From: an uncultured Collinsella sp.
GTDB lineage: Bacteria; Actinomycetota; Coriobacteriia; Coriobacteriales; Coriobacteriaceae
Direction of reading: 5' to 3'
DNA: 6,053 nucleotides
NCBI GenBank assembly: GCA_900545505.1
Contig: UQZC01000095.1
Span: 1-6,053, forward strand
Position numbers and translations under genes: made by a program
In this document: positions 1 through 5,944 of the stretch, in pieces
How the letters are laid out: each line of letters opens with the position of its first letter
Numbering within the stretch: position 1 is the stretch's first letter
Notes under the pieces: model-generated
What the model saw: the letters and a program-made list of their open reading frames with translations, nothing else
What the model was told of the DNA's origin: nothing
Databases searched by the model: none

Positions 1-22
1 CCGCCTGCCGGCGTCCTCGCCA

Positions 23-60
23 GCTCGCTAAAAACGCTTCGCGTTTTCTTTACGCTCGCT
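23..60. repeat. Small hairpin flanked by 7-base direct repeats
   Basis: A perfect 7-bp inverted repeat, AAAACGC (31-37) and GCGTTTT (41-47) around a TTC loop, lies between two copies of GCTCGCT (23-29 and 54-60). On the minus strand the second arm runs into TTTTT, so it could act as a weak terminator. Its function is unknown. No gene is recognisable in bases 1-65. Plus-strand frame 1 stays open from base 1 to a TAA at 94-96, but it has no visible start and overlaps the tRNA-like fragment, so I do not call it a gene. Confidence 0.35.
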
Positions 61-65
61 CCTTC

Positions 66-93
66 ACAGGTTCAAGTCCCTGTGATGGGCCCA
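66..93 (+). other. tRNA-like 3' end fragment (T-arm and acceptor strand only)
   Basis: The stretch reads as the 3' end of a tRNA: T-stem ACAGG (66-70), T-loop-like TTCAAGTC (71-78), CCTGT (79-83), acceptor-like GATGGGC (84-90), then CCA (91-93). It is imperfect. The T-loop has 8 bases instead of 7, and CCA follows the acceptor strand with no discriminator base. The stem can extend to 7 bp (TCACAGG/CCTGTGA). The 65 bases before it contain no matching 5' acceptor strand (GCCCATC), D-arm or convincing anticodon arm. The hairpin at 103-122, followed by CTTTAATTT, would serve as its terminator on this strand. Possible explanations are an attachment-site duplication left by an integrating element, a decayed tRNA, or a chance fold. 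Established: integrases often recombine in the T-arm to 3' end of tRNA genes. Inferred: that this happened here. Confidence 0.45.
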
Positions 94-97
94 TAAC

Positions 98-122
98 AAA
101 AAAGCTCCCATTGCTGGGAGCT
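98..122 (-). terminator. Rho-independent terminator of tRNA-Leu
   Basis: On the minus strand an 8-bp perfect stem (AGCTCCCA/TGGGAGCT, 115-122 and 103-110) is capped by a GCAA tetraloop and followed directly by a T-run (98-103). It begins 11 bases after the CCA end of tRNA-Leu. Read on the plus strand the same hairpin is followed by CTTTAATTT, so it may also stop transcripts coming from the tRNA-like fragment on its left. Confidence 0.88.
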
Positions 123-133
123 CTTTAATTTAA

Positions 134-220
134 TGGTGCGGGCGAAAGGACTTGAACCTTCATGGGGTTGCCCCCATACGGACCTGAACCGTACGCGTCT
201 GCCAATTCCGCCACGCCCGC
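134..220 (-). tRNA. tRNA-Leu, anticodon CAG
   Basis: This is a complete class II tRNA of 87 nt including an encoded CCA end. The 7-bp acceptor pairs GCGGGCG (214-220) with CGCCCGC (138-144), the discriminator is A (137), and CCA is at 134-136. The anticodon stem TACGG/CCGTA holds the loop TTCAGGT, giving anticodon CAG (184-186), which reads the leucine codon CUG. The long variable arm (TGGGG, GCAA loop, CCCCA) is typical of tRNA-Leu and tRNA-Ser. The T-arm is GAAGG/CCTTT around TTCAAGT, with one G-U pair. Leu rather than Ser follows from the anticodon and the A73 discriminator. CUG is normally a major leucine codon in GC-rich genomes, so this should be a heavily used tRNA. It lies 43 bases after tatD with its own promoter and terminator. 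Confidence 0.97.
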
Positions 221-231
221 GTGCAGGAATT

Positions 232-260
232 AGAATAACGGAGCGCCACCACGAACGCAA
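232..260 (-). promoter_or_regulatory. Sigma-70-type promoter of tRNA-Leu
   Basis: Minus-strand TTGCGT (-35, 255-260) is separated by exactly 17 bp from TATTCT (-10, 232-237). The mature tRNA starts 11 bases after the -10 box, implying a leader of only a few bases. The -35 box begins 3 bases after the tatD stop codon, so the whole promoter fits the short gap. Read-through from tatD could add to expression, since no terminator separates the two. Confidence 0.72.
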
Positions 261-263
261 GAA

Positions 264-1181
264 CTATTTTTGAAAAAGTTTGCAGGCATTCTCCCAAGCG
301 GCTTGCGCGATTGCCTCAGCATCCTCGCCGGTACGATCGACACGGTCGTTGACCAGCGTGTTTGCCGTAATGGAGATCATTGCGGGCTCGCATTCAAGAC
401 CGCGGATGGGCTCCGGAGCCATATACGGGCAATCCGTCTCGAACAAAATTCGATCGAGTGGGGTTGCCGCAAATGCCTCGCGCACATCGTCGTTGCGCTT
501 AAAGGTGGCCGCACCGCCATAGGCGATATAGCAGCCCAAATCCACAAAGCGCTCCATCGTGGCGCGGTCCTCGCCAAAACAGTGCAGCACACAACCAGCC
601 TGGGGCACACCCACCTCGCGCAGTACGTTGTACGCATCAACGTGCGAGGTGCGCTCCCCATCCGAGTCCTCGTGACGCAGGTGCAGCTCCACCGGCACAT
701 TGCGGCGCACGGCAAGCTCGAGCTGGCGCGCCATGCAATCAATCTGCACGTTATGGGGTGCCGGCGCGATATCGTCGTCATAGTCCATGTGATAGTCCAG
801 GCCGATTTCGCCAATACCGGCGCATAAGGGGTCATCAAGTGCGGCAACGACCTGTGCATGAACGTCGTCGGTATAGTCCGGCGCGCCATACGGATGCACG
901 CCGGCAAGATACTTGATCTGCGGGATATCCTGCATCGGAAGAATCTCGCGCACCAGCCAGTCGCTATAGTCCGCCACGCTGCGCTTGTCGGCAATGGGGT
1001 CGAACATCGTCACCAACAGGTCGACGCCCGCGGCTTTGGCACGCAGGAGCGTCTCGGGCACATCCTTGCCCCAAAACGAAAGCAGATGTGCATGCGTGTC
1101 GGCAAGCGGCGCCAAGGGCACGAGACAAGCAACCGTCTTCTTTTTCTTGGTAAACGTCACGCGTTCGGCATTAGGCATCAT
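264..1181 (-). CDS. tatD: TatD family metal-dependent DNase/hydrolase
   Basis: The 305-residue protein has the TatD/YcfH amidohydrolase-type TIM barrel, a cytoplasmic divalent-metal hydrolase linked to 3'-5' exonuclease activity and DNA repair. Visible metal-site motifs in order are D28-T-H-A-H32; H96; GIGEIGLDYH with E125; ELHLRH with H167 and R169; LHCF with H200; and ETD-CPY at 248-253. All expected ligands appear present. The N-terminus is longer than usual (about 27 residues before DTHAH, with a Lys run), where many relatives start a few residues before this motif. I keep the ATG at 1179-1181 because GGGAG lies 7 bases upstream. A tandem ATG at 1176-1178 and a GTG at codon 21 are alternatives. 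The start overlaps the end of ksgA by 11 bases, pointing to translational coupling. The exact substrate cannot be assigned from sequence. Confidence 0.93.
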   Translation of the reverse strand: MMPNAERVTFTKKKKTVACLVPLAPLADTHAHLLSFWGKDVPETLLRAKAAGVDLLVTMFDPIADKRSVADYSDWLVREILPMQDIPQIKYLAGVHPYGAPDYTDDVHAQVVAALDDPLCAGIGEIGLDYHMDYDDDIAPAPHNVQIDCMARQLELAVRRNVPVELHLRHEDSDGERTSHVDAYNVLREVGVPQAGCVLHCFGEDRATMERFVDLGCYIAYGGAATFKRNDDVREAFAATPLDRILFETDCPYMAPEPIRGLECEPAMISITANTLVNDRVDRTGEDAEAIAQAAWENACKLFQK

Positions 1182-2031
1182 GGATTAGCTCCCGGGCCAG
1201 ACGGACAAAGTCGGCAACATCGAGCGTCTCGGCGCGCGTGGTGGGTGCGATACCGCAAACCTCAAAAGCGGCATCGAGCACGTCCTTGGCAAAACCGTTG
1301 GCGCTCATGGAATTGCGGATGGTCTTGCGACGCTGAGCAAATGCAGCATCAATCACGCGGGCCACAAATTCGCGATCGAGTCCTTCGGGTACCACGCCGT
1401 CAACACGGTCGATACGCACGACGGCCGAGTCCACGTGCGGCGCCGGCATAAAGCAACGCGGCGGCACCTCAAAGCGACCCGTCACCTGCGCATACAGGCC
1501 GAGCTTTGCCGTATAGCCGCCATAGGTCTTGTTGCCCGGCACTGCGGCAATGCGATCGGCAACCTCCTTTTGCACCATGACGACGGCGCGCTTGAGCGCG
1601 GGCATCGTCTGGAAGAACTGCAGGATGATTGTCGCCGCCACGTTATAGGGCAAGTTCGCGACAAATACCGTGGGCTCGCCGCCGGCGGCCTGCTCAATCT
1701 GCTCCGGGCCCACCTTAAGCGCGTCGCCCATGATAAAGCGGAAGTTGGCGTAGTCGGCGGCGTGAGCATCGAGCACCGGCTCGAGCTCGGGATCTGCCTC
1801 AATCGACGTAACGCACGCCGCCTCCTGCAGCAGGGCCAACGTCAGCGTGCCGCAACCCGGGCCGACCTCGAGCACGCGCTCATCGCCCGCAAGCTCAGCG
1901 AGCTCACAGATACGTTCGATCACATGGTTGTCGATCAGGAAGTTCTGGCCCAGGCGATGCTTGGTCGCAAGGCCAAACTCCTCTAGCAGCTCCCTAGTTG
2001 CCGTGGGGTTTGCCAAAGGCGAAGTTGTCAT
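1171..2031 (-). CDS. rsmA: 16S rRNA (adenine1518-N6/adenine1519-N6)-dimethyltransferase
   Basis: This 286-residue protein, also known as KsgA, uses S-adenosylmethionine to dimethylate two adjacent adenines near the 3' end of 16S rRNA late in 30S subunit assembly. Loss of this modification classically gives kasugamycin resistance. Family signatures are KHRLGQNFLID (24-34), the SAM-binding EVGPGCGTLT (55-64), the acidic IEAD that holds the ribose (77-80), the catalytic NLPYN motif (126-130), a P-x2-F-x-P-x-P-x-V-D-S block (181-192) and QRRKTIRN (233-240). Length is normal for the family. The start has an excellent Shine-Dalgarno AAGGAGG (2037-2043) 5 bases before ATG. The stop overlaps the tatD start. 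I find no good promoter in the 107 bases separating it from metG, so it may depend on read-through past the hairpin at 2068-2099. Confidence 0.97.
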   Translation of the reverse strand: MTTSPLANPTATRELLEEFGLATKHRLGQNFLIDNHVIERICELAELAGDERVLEVGPGCGTLTLALLQEAACVTSIEADPELEPVLDAHAADYANFRFIMGDALKVGPEQIEQAAGGEPTVFVANLPYNVAATIILQFFQTMPALKRAVVMVQKEVADRIAAVPGNKTYGGYTAKLGLYAQVTGRFEVPPRCFMPAPHVDSAVVRIDRVDGVVPEGLDREFVARVIDAAFAQRRKTIRNSMSANGFAKDVLDAAFEVCGIAPTTRAETLDVADFVRLARELIHDA

Positions 2032-2067
2032 GGTTGCCTCCTTAACATGGTGGCTGCATCGTAAAGC

Positions 2068-2099
2068 AAAAGGGCATGGACCGTTGCGGCCATGCCCTT
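2068..2099 (-). terminator. Hairpin terminator or attenuator after metG
   Basis: A 10-bp perfect stem, AAGGGCATGG (2070-2079) with CCATGCCCTT (2090-2099), is extended by an inner CCG/CGG stem across a single-base bulge. On the minus strand it is followed by TTTTGCTTTAC, a short interrupted T-run. It starts 39 bases after the metG stop. The modest T-run, and the lack of a clear promoter before ksgA, suggest partial termination. Confidence 0.75.
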
Positions 2100-2138
2100 A
2101 CAGCTAAACAGCAAATTGCCGATATGGCGCGCAGCGGC

Positions 2139-3740
2139 TTAGCCCAGACGCGGGAACAGCGGCTCGCCCTTCTCGACGGGCTGACCACCGGCAAGCAGGC
2201 CCCAAGCGCAAATGCCCTTGAGGTCGTCGCTCGCGGCCTCGTCCTCGCAGGACAGGCGGCGCAGGGCCTCGGCAGAAGTCTGGGGCATGAGCGGCATCAG
2301 CAGGTGAGCGGCAATGCGGATGGCCTCGAGCAGGTTGTAGATCACAAACGCCAGCTCGTCAGCCTTGGCCTCGTCCTTGGCAAGCGCCCAGGGCTCGGAG
2401 TCCTCGATGTAGTGGTTGGCGGCATGGATGAGCTCCATGACCTCGTCCTTAGCTCCACCATAATCGAGCACGTCCATCTTGGCCATGTAGCGCTCGACCA
2501 GACCATCGGCGATCTTTGCCAGCGGGTTGTCGAACGCATCGAACGATGCGGGCTTGGCGGGCGCGCAACCATCAAAGTACTTGCCGCTCATGTTGAGCGA
2601 ACGCGAGATAAGGTTGCCCCAGCTGTTGGCCAGGTCGGCGTTGTAGACCTGCTCCATGCGATCGAAGCTGATGGCACCGTCGGTGCCGGGGACGACGTCG
2701 GTCATAAAGTAGTAGCGATAGCCCTCGACGCCCAACATGTCGATAACGTCCTGCGGAGCGATGGCGTTGCCGCGGCTCTTGGACATCTTCTCGGCCTTGC
2801 CGGTCTCGGCATTGCGCACGGTCAGGAAGCCGTGGGCAAAGACGTGCTCGGGCAGGGCCTCGCCGATGGCCATGAGCATGGCGGGCCAAATGACGCAGTG
2901 GAAGCGGATGATGTCCTTGCCCACGATGTGGAACTGCGCGGGCCAGCGATAGGCCAGCTCGGCACGCGCCTCGTCGGTGTCGACACCGTAGCCGACGGCC
3001 GTCATATAGTTGAGCAGCGCATCGAACCACACGTAGGTCACGTGACCCTCGTCAAACGGGACCTGAATGCCCCAGTCAAAGCTCGTACGGCTCACGGAAA
3101 GGTCATTAAGGCCGCCCTCGACAAAGCTGCGTACCTCGTTCATGCGGAACGCAGGCTCGACAAAGTCGGGGTGCTCGTCGTAAAGCTTGAGCAGCTTGTC
3201 CTGGAAAGCGGAAAGCTTAAAGAAGTAGGACTCCTCCTGCACGCGCTCAAGCGGACGGTGGCAGTCGGGGCACAGGTGCTGGCCGACGCTGCCGTACTCC
3301 TCGTCGCCCTTCTGGACCTGCGTATCGGTGAAGTAGGTCTCGTCAGGCACGCAATACCAACCGTCGTAGCTGCCCTTATACAGGTAGCCGGACTCCTTCA
3401 TGCGCTCCCACAGGTACTGCACGGCATGATGCTGGCGCGGCTCGGTGGTGCGGATGAAGTCGTCGTTGGAGATCTCGAGCTTGCTCCAAAGCTCCTTGAA
3501 GTGCGGAGCCTGGCTGTCGGTCCACTCCTGCGGCGTCATGTTGTGCTTGGCTGCGGCCTCGGCGACCTTCTCGCCGTGCTCGTCCATGCCGGTCAGGAAC
3601 TTGACGTTATAGCCGGCGGAGCGACGATAACGGGCCTGAACGTCGGCGATGATGGTGGAATAAGCCGTGCCCAGGTGCGGATCGGCGTTGACGTAGTAGA
3701 TGGGCGTCGTGATAAAGAACGAAGGCTTACTTTGATCCAT
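2139..3740 (-). CDS. metG: Methionyl-tRNA synthetase
   Basis: This cytoplasmic class I aminoacyl-tRNA synthetase charges tRNA-Met and initiator tRNA with methionine. From the chosen start it has 533 residues. Motifs are the HIGH-type HLGT (22-25), TGMDEHGEKV (50-59), the zinc-knuckle region (127-164), FDWGIQVP (221-228), YVWFDALLNY (236-245) and KMSKS (318-322), followed by the helical anticodon-binding domain. It ends at PLFPRLG without the C-terminal tRNA-binding domain fused to longer MetRS forms. The frame is open to 3809, but I choose the ATG at 3738-3740. It has GGAGGA 8 bases upstream, it begins just before the conserved FFITTPIYYVN block, and the extra codons would run through the promoter. 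The knuckle has C130, C157 and C160, with D133 where a fourth Cys occurs in some relatives. It follows rsmI and precedes the ksgA-tatD pair. Confidence 0.97.
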   Translation of the reverse strand: MDQSKPSFFITTPIYYVNADPHLGTAYSTIIADVQARYRRSAGYNVKFLTGMDEHGEKVAEAAAKHNMTPQEWTDSQAPHFKELWSKLEISNDDFIRTTEPRQHHAVQYLWERMKESGYLYKGSYDGWYCVPDETYFTDTQVQKGDEEYGSVGQHLCPDCHRPLERVQEESYFFKLSAFQDKLLKLYDEHPDFVEPAFRMNEVRSFVEGGLNDLSVSRTSFDWGIQVPFDEGHVTYVWFDALLNYMTAVGYGVDTDEARAELAYRWPAQFHIVGKDIIRFHCVIWPAMLMAIGEALPEHVFAHGFLTVRNAETGKAEKMSKSRGNAIAPQDVIDMLGVEGYRYYFMTDVVPGTDGAISFDRMEQVYNADLANSWGNLISRSLNMSGKYFDGCAPAKPASFDAFDNPLAKIADGLVERYMAKMDVLDYGGAKDEVMELIHAANHYIEDSEPWALAKDEAKADELAFVIYNLLEAIRIAAHLLMPLMPQTSAEALRRLSCEDEAASDDLKGICAWGLLAGGQPVEKGEPLFPRLG

Positions 3741-3748
3741 GGGGTTTG

Positions 3749-3754
3749 TCCTCC
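3749..3754 (-). promoter_or_regulatory. Ribosome binding site that fixes the metG start
   Basis: Minus-strand GGAGGA lies 8 bases before the ATG at 3738-3740. It supports the 533-residue MetG start over a start 23 codons further upstream. Confidence 0.8.
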
Positions 3755-3779
3755 AGAAAAACGTTGCATACAGGGGATG

Positions 3780-3808
3780 ATTATAGCGCAAGGGCTGGAT
3801 ATCCTCCA
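3780..3808 (-). promoter_or_regulatory. Probable metG promoter
   Basis: A consensus TATAAT (3780-3785, minus strand) sits in the 69-base gap between rsmI and the metG start. The -35 candidate 17 bp upstream (TGGAGG, 3803-3808) is poor, matching TTGACA at three of six positions, so the promoter may be weak or need an activator. The predicted 5' leader is about 30 nt. That is too short for a T-box or other large riboswitch. Confidence 0.55.
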
Positions 3809-3809
3809 T

Positions 3810-4688
3810 CTATTGCATATCGAGCACCATGGCATAGACATCGCGCTTACGGCGCGAGTACTTCTGCGACAGGCGCTTGGCCACCGCAGAGGCGGGCTCT
3901 CCCTCCTCGAGCGCGGCGCGGATATCCTCGCGCAGAGCCTCGTCGGGATCCGCTGCCGCGGCGCCAACCGGCACGATACCGGCCTCCTCATCTTCGCTCG
4001 GCGGCGCGATGACCAGCGCAATCTCGCCCTTTACCTCGCCGCGAGCACGCAGCTCCTCGGCGAGCTGGGCGGCGGGCCCGCGCAAGACCTCCTCGTGCAG
4101 CTTGGTGAGTTCGCGGCAGACGGCAACCTCACGTTGGGGAAAGACCTCCGCCACGGCCTCGAGCGTCGCCACGATGCGATGTGGAGACTCGTAGAAGATG
4201 AGTGCGCCGGGCACCACGGCAAGACGCTGCAGTCGGCGCACGCGGTCGCCGTGCTTGCGACCCAAAAAGCCTTCGAAGAAGAAATGCTCGCAGGGAATGC
4301 CGGACGAAACGAGCGCCGTGACGCAAGCAGAAGGCCCGGGAATAACTTCGACGGGCACATCGGCCTCACGCGTCGCCTCGACCAGCGCCTGGCCGGGATC
4401 GGACACGCTCGGCATGCCGGCGTCCGAGGCAAAGGCGAGGGTCTCCCCCGCCAGCAGGCGGTCGACCAGGCCGGCGGCGCGGCTGGCGATCACATTCTCG
4501 TCGCAACGGACAAGCGGCTTGGAAATGCCCAGGTGCATCAGCAGCTTTGACGTCACACGCGTGTCTTCGCAGCAGATGACATCGGCAGCGGCAAAGGCTT
4601 CGCCAACGCGCGGGGACAGGTCGCCCAGGTTGCCGATGGGCGTGCCGACCACATAGAGTTTGCCCGTATGGGCGCTGTTTTGCGTCAT
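3810..4688 (-). CDS. rsmI: 16S rRNA (cytidine1402-2'-O)-methyltransferase
   Basis: The 292-residue protein is a SAM-dependent tetrapyrrole-methylase-fold enzyme that 2'-O-methylates C1402 in the 16S rRNA decoding centre, together with RsmH (N4-methylation of the same base). Signatures are VGTPIGNLGD (14-23), CEDTR (40-44), SDAGMPSVSDPG (88-99), IPGPSA (116-121), FEGFLGRK (138-145), FYESPHR (165-171) and CRELTKLHEE (191-200). A Pro/Glu-rich linker near 229-250 leads to a helical C-terminal domain (about 250-292) of the type seen in RsmI proteins. The ATG at 4686-4688 lies 6 bases after the GH5 stop with only a weak AGG Shine-Dalgarno. Translation is therefore probably coupled to the upstream gene, and the two are likely co-transcribed. 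It is separated from metG by a gap carrying a promoter. Confidence 0.96.
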   Translation of the reverse strand: MTQNSAHTGKLYVVGTPIGNLGDLSPRVGEAFAAADVICCEDTRVTSKLLMHLGISKPLVRCDENVIASRAAGLVDRLLAGETLAFASDAGMPSVSDPGQALVEATREADVPVEVIPGPSACVTALVSSGIPCEHFFFEGFLGRKHGDRVRRLQRLAVVPGALIFYESPHRIVATLEAVAEVFPQREVAVCRELTKLHEEVLRGPAAQLAEELRARGEVKGEIALVIAPPSEDEEAGIVPVGAAAADPDEALREDIRAALEEGEPASAVAKRLSQKYSRRKRDVYAMVLDMQ

Positions 4689-4694
4689 ATCAAC

Positions 4695-5756
4695 CTATTC
4701 AATCATGCCGCGCTCGAGCGTGCCGAGCGCCGCGCGGGCGTCCCATGCTGCAATGCGCTTCTCGGTCTTCCACGTTTGGAAGAACCAACCGGCAGCCGGC
4801 GCAAACGAAGCCAGCTGATTGGCGATAAACACGCGCTCGTAGGCATTGCGGCCCTCGGGCGTAACCGACGAGTTGGCAAAGATCGCCGCGCCCGACCATT
4901 CGCCCACCAGCACGGGGAACCCAGTTGAAATCGCTTCTTTAAGCTCGCGCTTGTTACGCGAAATCGCCGTCGTCAGCCCGCGGGGGCTCGTGATGTCGAG
5001 CGCATGCTCGTCGCGGTAATGGTACAGGTGAAGGTCCATGTAGACGTTCTTGTACTTGGCGCCGCGCATAAAATGCTTCCACTCGCTGGGATGCCCCGAC
5101 GACGAGAAAACGACGATCTTATCCTCGGGCATATACGAACGGACGAGCTCGTAAGCATCGCGATAGAAATTGCGCAGGTAGTGAGCAGGAATGCCATCCG
5201 TCATGGTGAAGAGGCTCTTGCGGACACTCATCTGCGGCGTATCCAGCAGCTCAATACCCAGCAGGCTCTCGGCCTCGCCGTAGCGATCGGCCAAGCGCTC
5301 GAGCACGTCGAGTGCGACATGACGACCGTTGGTGGACGAATGCCACTCGGCAACAGCCTCCGGCGTGGCGGGCGAATCGTTGGAATCGCCCTGGCCACCG
5401 GGCACAGTCGCCAGGTCAAGCAGCACGCGAATGTTGTACTTGGCAGCCCACTCAATCGCGCGGTCGATGTAATCGACAACCGAGATGTAGGAGGCATCGG
5501 ACTCCTGTGAGCCAAAGGCATACCAAGGCACCGGCAGGCGCACGGCGTTGAGGCCGATCTGCGCCATGCGACGGAAATCGTCCTCGCTCACAAACGTCTC
5601 GTAATGACGGCGCATGCGCTCGTTATAGGCGGCGGTGCCCATGGCCTCCTGCAGCTCGGCCGCGTTGGATGCACCGGTCGCCGCGTATAGCGACGGGGTC
5701 ACCCAAGGCTCGGGAATAAACCAGCCAGAGAGATTAACGCCGAGTATCCTCTCCAT
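4695..5756 (-). CDS. GH5 family (GH5_9-like) glycosidase homologue with altered catalytic site
   Basis: The 353-residue protein is a single TIM-barrel domain resembling the exo-1,3-beta-glucanase branch of glycoside hydrolase family 5. Shared signatures are GVNLSGWFIPEPWVTPSLY (6-24), SEDDF (57-61), GLNAVRLPVPWYAF (68-81, with the substrate-binding Arg73), GIELL (167-171), MDLHLYHY (240-247) and LVGEWSGA (283-290, carrying the presumed nucleophile Glu286). The expected acid/base motif Asn-Glu-Pro reads Asp172-Thr-Pro174. The DLHGAPG-type loop reads DLATVPGGQ (114-122), losing its His. A WTWKTE-type motif reads QTWKTE (327-332). Catalysis by the usual retaining mechanism is therefore doubtful. 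No signal peptide or membrane segment is seen, so it should be cytoplasmic. The frame is open to 6038, but the ATG at 5754-5756 has AAGGGGG 5 bases upstream, begins at the conserved domain edge, and lies downstream of the promoter. It is followed by rsmI after 6 bases. Family membership is confident; activity and substrate are not. Confidence 0.85.
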   Translation of the reverse strand: MERILGVNLSGWFIPEPWVTPSLYAATGASNAAELQEAMGTAAYNERMRRHYETFVSEDDFRRMAQIGLNAVRLPVPWYAFGSQESDASYISVVDYIDRAIEWAAKYNIRVLLDLATVPGGQGDSNDSPATPEAVAEWHSSTNGRHVALDVLERLADRYGEAESLLGIELLDTPQMSVRKSLFTMTDGIPAHYLRNFYRDAYELVRSYMPEDKIVVFSSSGHPSEWKHFMRGAKYKNVYMDLHLYHYRDEHALDITSPRGLTTAISRNKRELKEAISTGFPVLVGEWSGAAIFANSSVTPEGRNAYERVFIANQLASFAPAAGWFFQTWKTEKRIAAWDARAALGTLERGMIE

Positions 5757-5761
5757 CACTG

Positions 5762-5768
5762 CCCCCTT
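5762..5768 (-). promoter_or_regulatory. Ribosome binding site that fixes the GH5 start
   Basis: Minus-strand AAGGGGG lies 5 bases before the ATG at 5754-5756. It supports the 353-residue start over the open frame running 94 codons further upstream, where no comparable signal or conserved sequence is seen. Confidence 0.75.
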
Positions 5769-5821
5769 CGGATCGTGCAGGCCGAGCCTGCATCGTATTG
5801 CATAGGAAAAGTATCGTTTTG

Positions 5822-5827
5822 AGTATA
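5822..5827 (-). promoter_or_regulatory. Candidate -10 box for the GH5-rsmI operon
   Basis: Minus-strand TATACT matches the -10 consensus at five of six positions and lies about 65 bases before the GH5 start codon. No good -35 hexamer is found 16-18 bp upstream (5843-5851 region). That region is instead occupied by a palindrome, which suits a regulated promoter. Confidence 0.45.
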
Positions 5828-5840
5828 CCCGCGCGTGCGG

Positions 5841-5861
5841 ACAGACGACCGAACGGTCTGT
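5841..5861. promoter_or_regulatory. Operator-like palindrome upstream of the GH5 gene
   Basis: GACCG (5847-5851) and CGGTC (5854-5858) form a perfect inverted repeat around AA. A second overlapping symmetry pairs ACAGAC (5841-5846) with GTCTGT (5856-5861). The site covers the -35 region of the TATACT promoter. ACCG-nn-CGGT dyads are common among TetR-type repressor sites, but no regulator gene is in the window, so the link is inference. Confidence 0.4.
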
Positions 5862-5944
5862 AAAGTGGCGCAAAAGCGGGAGGAATGTCTGAGCGGGCCC
5901 GAGATGGTGCGCCGAGATGTACATATGCGCCGGAAGTAGGCGGC

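Noticed and set aside
41..55. GCGT-TTTCTTT-ACGC as an anticodon arm for the tRNA-like fragment
   Set aside because: It gives a 7-base loop, but only a 4-bp stem, a pyrimidine at position 37, a wrong-length variable region, and no D-arm or acceptor partner upstream.
72..260. Short minus-strand open frame of 62 codons covering the tRNA-Leu
   Set aside because: It spans the tRNA gene, its promoter and its terminator, and has no homologous features.
2032..2066. Promoter TTGCTT with GTTAAG before ksgA
   Set aside because: The -10 matches only three of six positions and overlaps the Shine-Dalgarno, so it is not credible as the transcription start.
3741..3809. T-box or SAM riboswitch upstream of metG
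   Set aside because: The gap is only 69 bases, the predicted leader is about 30 nt, and no T-box sequence or conserved riboswitch core is seen.
2076..4550. Very long (824-codon) open frame on the plus strand opposite metG and rsmI
   Set aside because: It is antisense to two unmistakable genes, starts inside the metG terminator hairpin, and encodes low-complexity Leu/Val/Gly/His-rich sequence with no recognisable domain. Such frames arise from GC-rich codon bias on the other strand.
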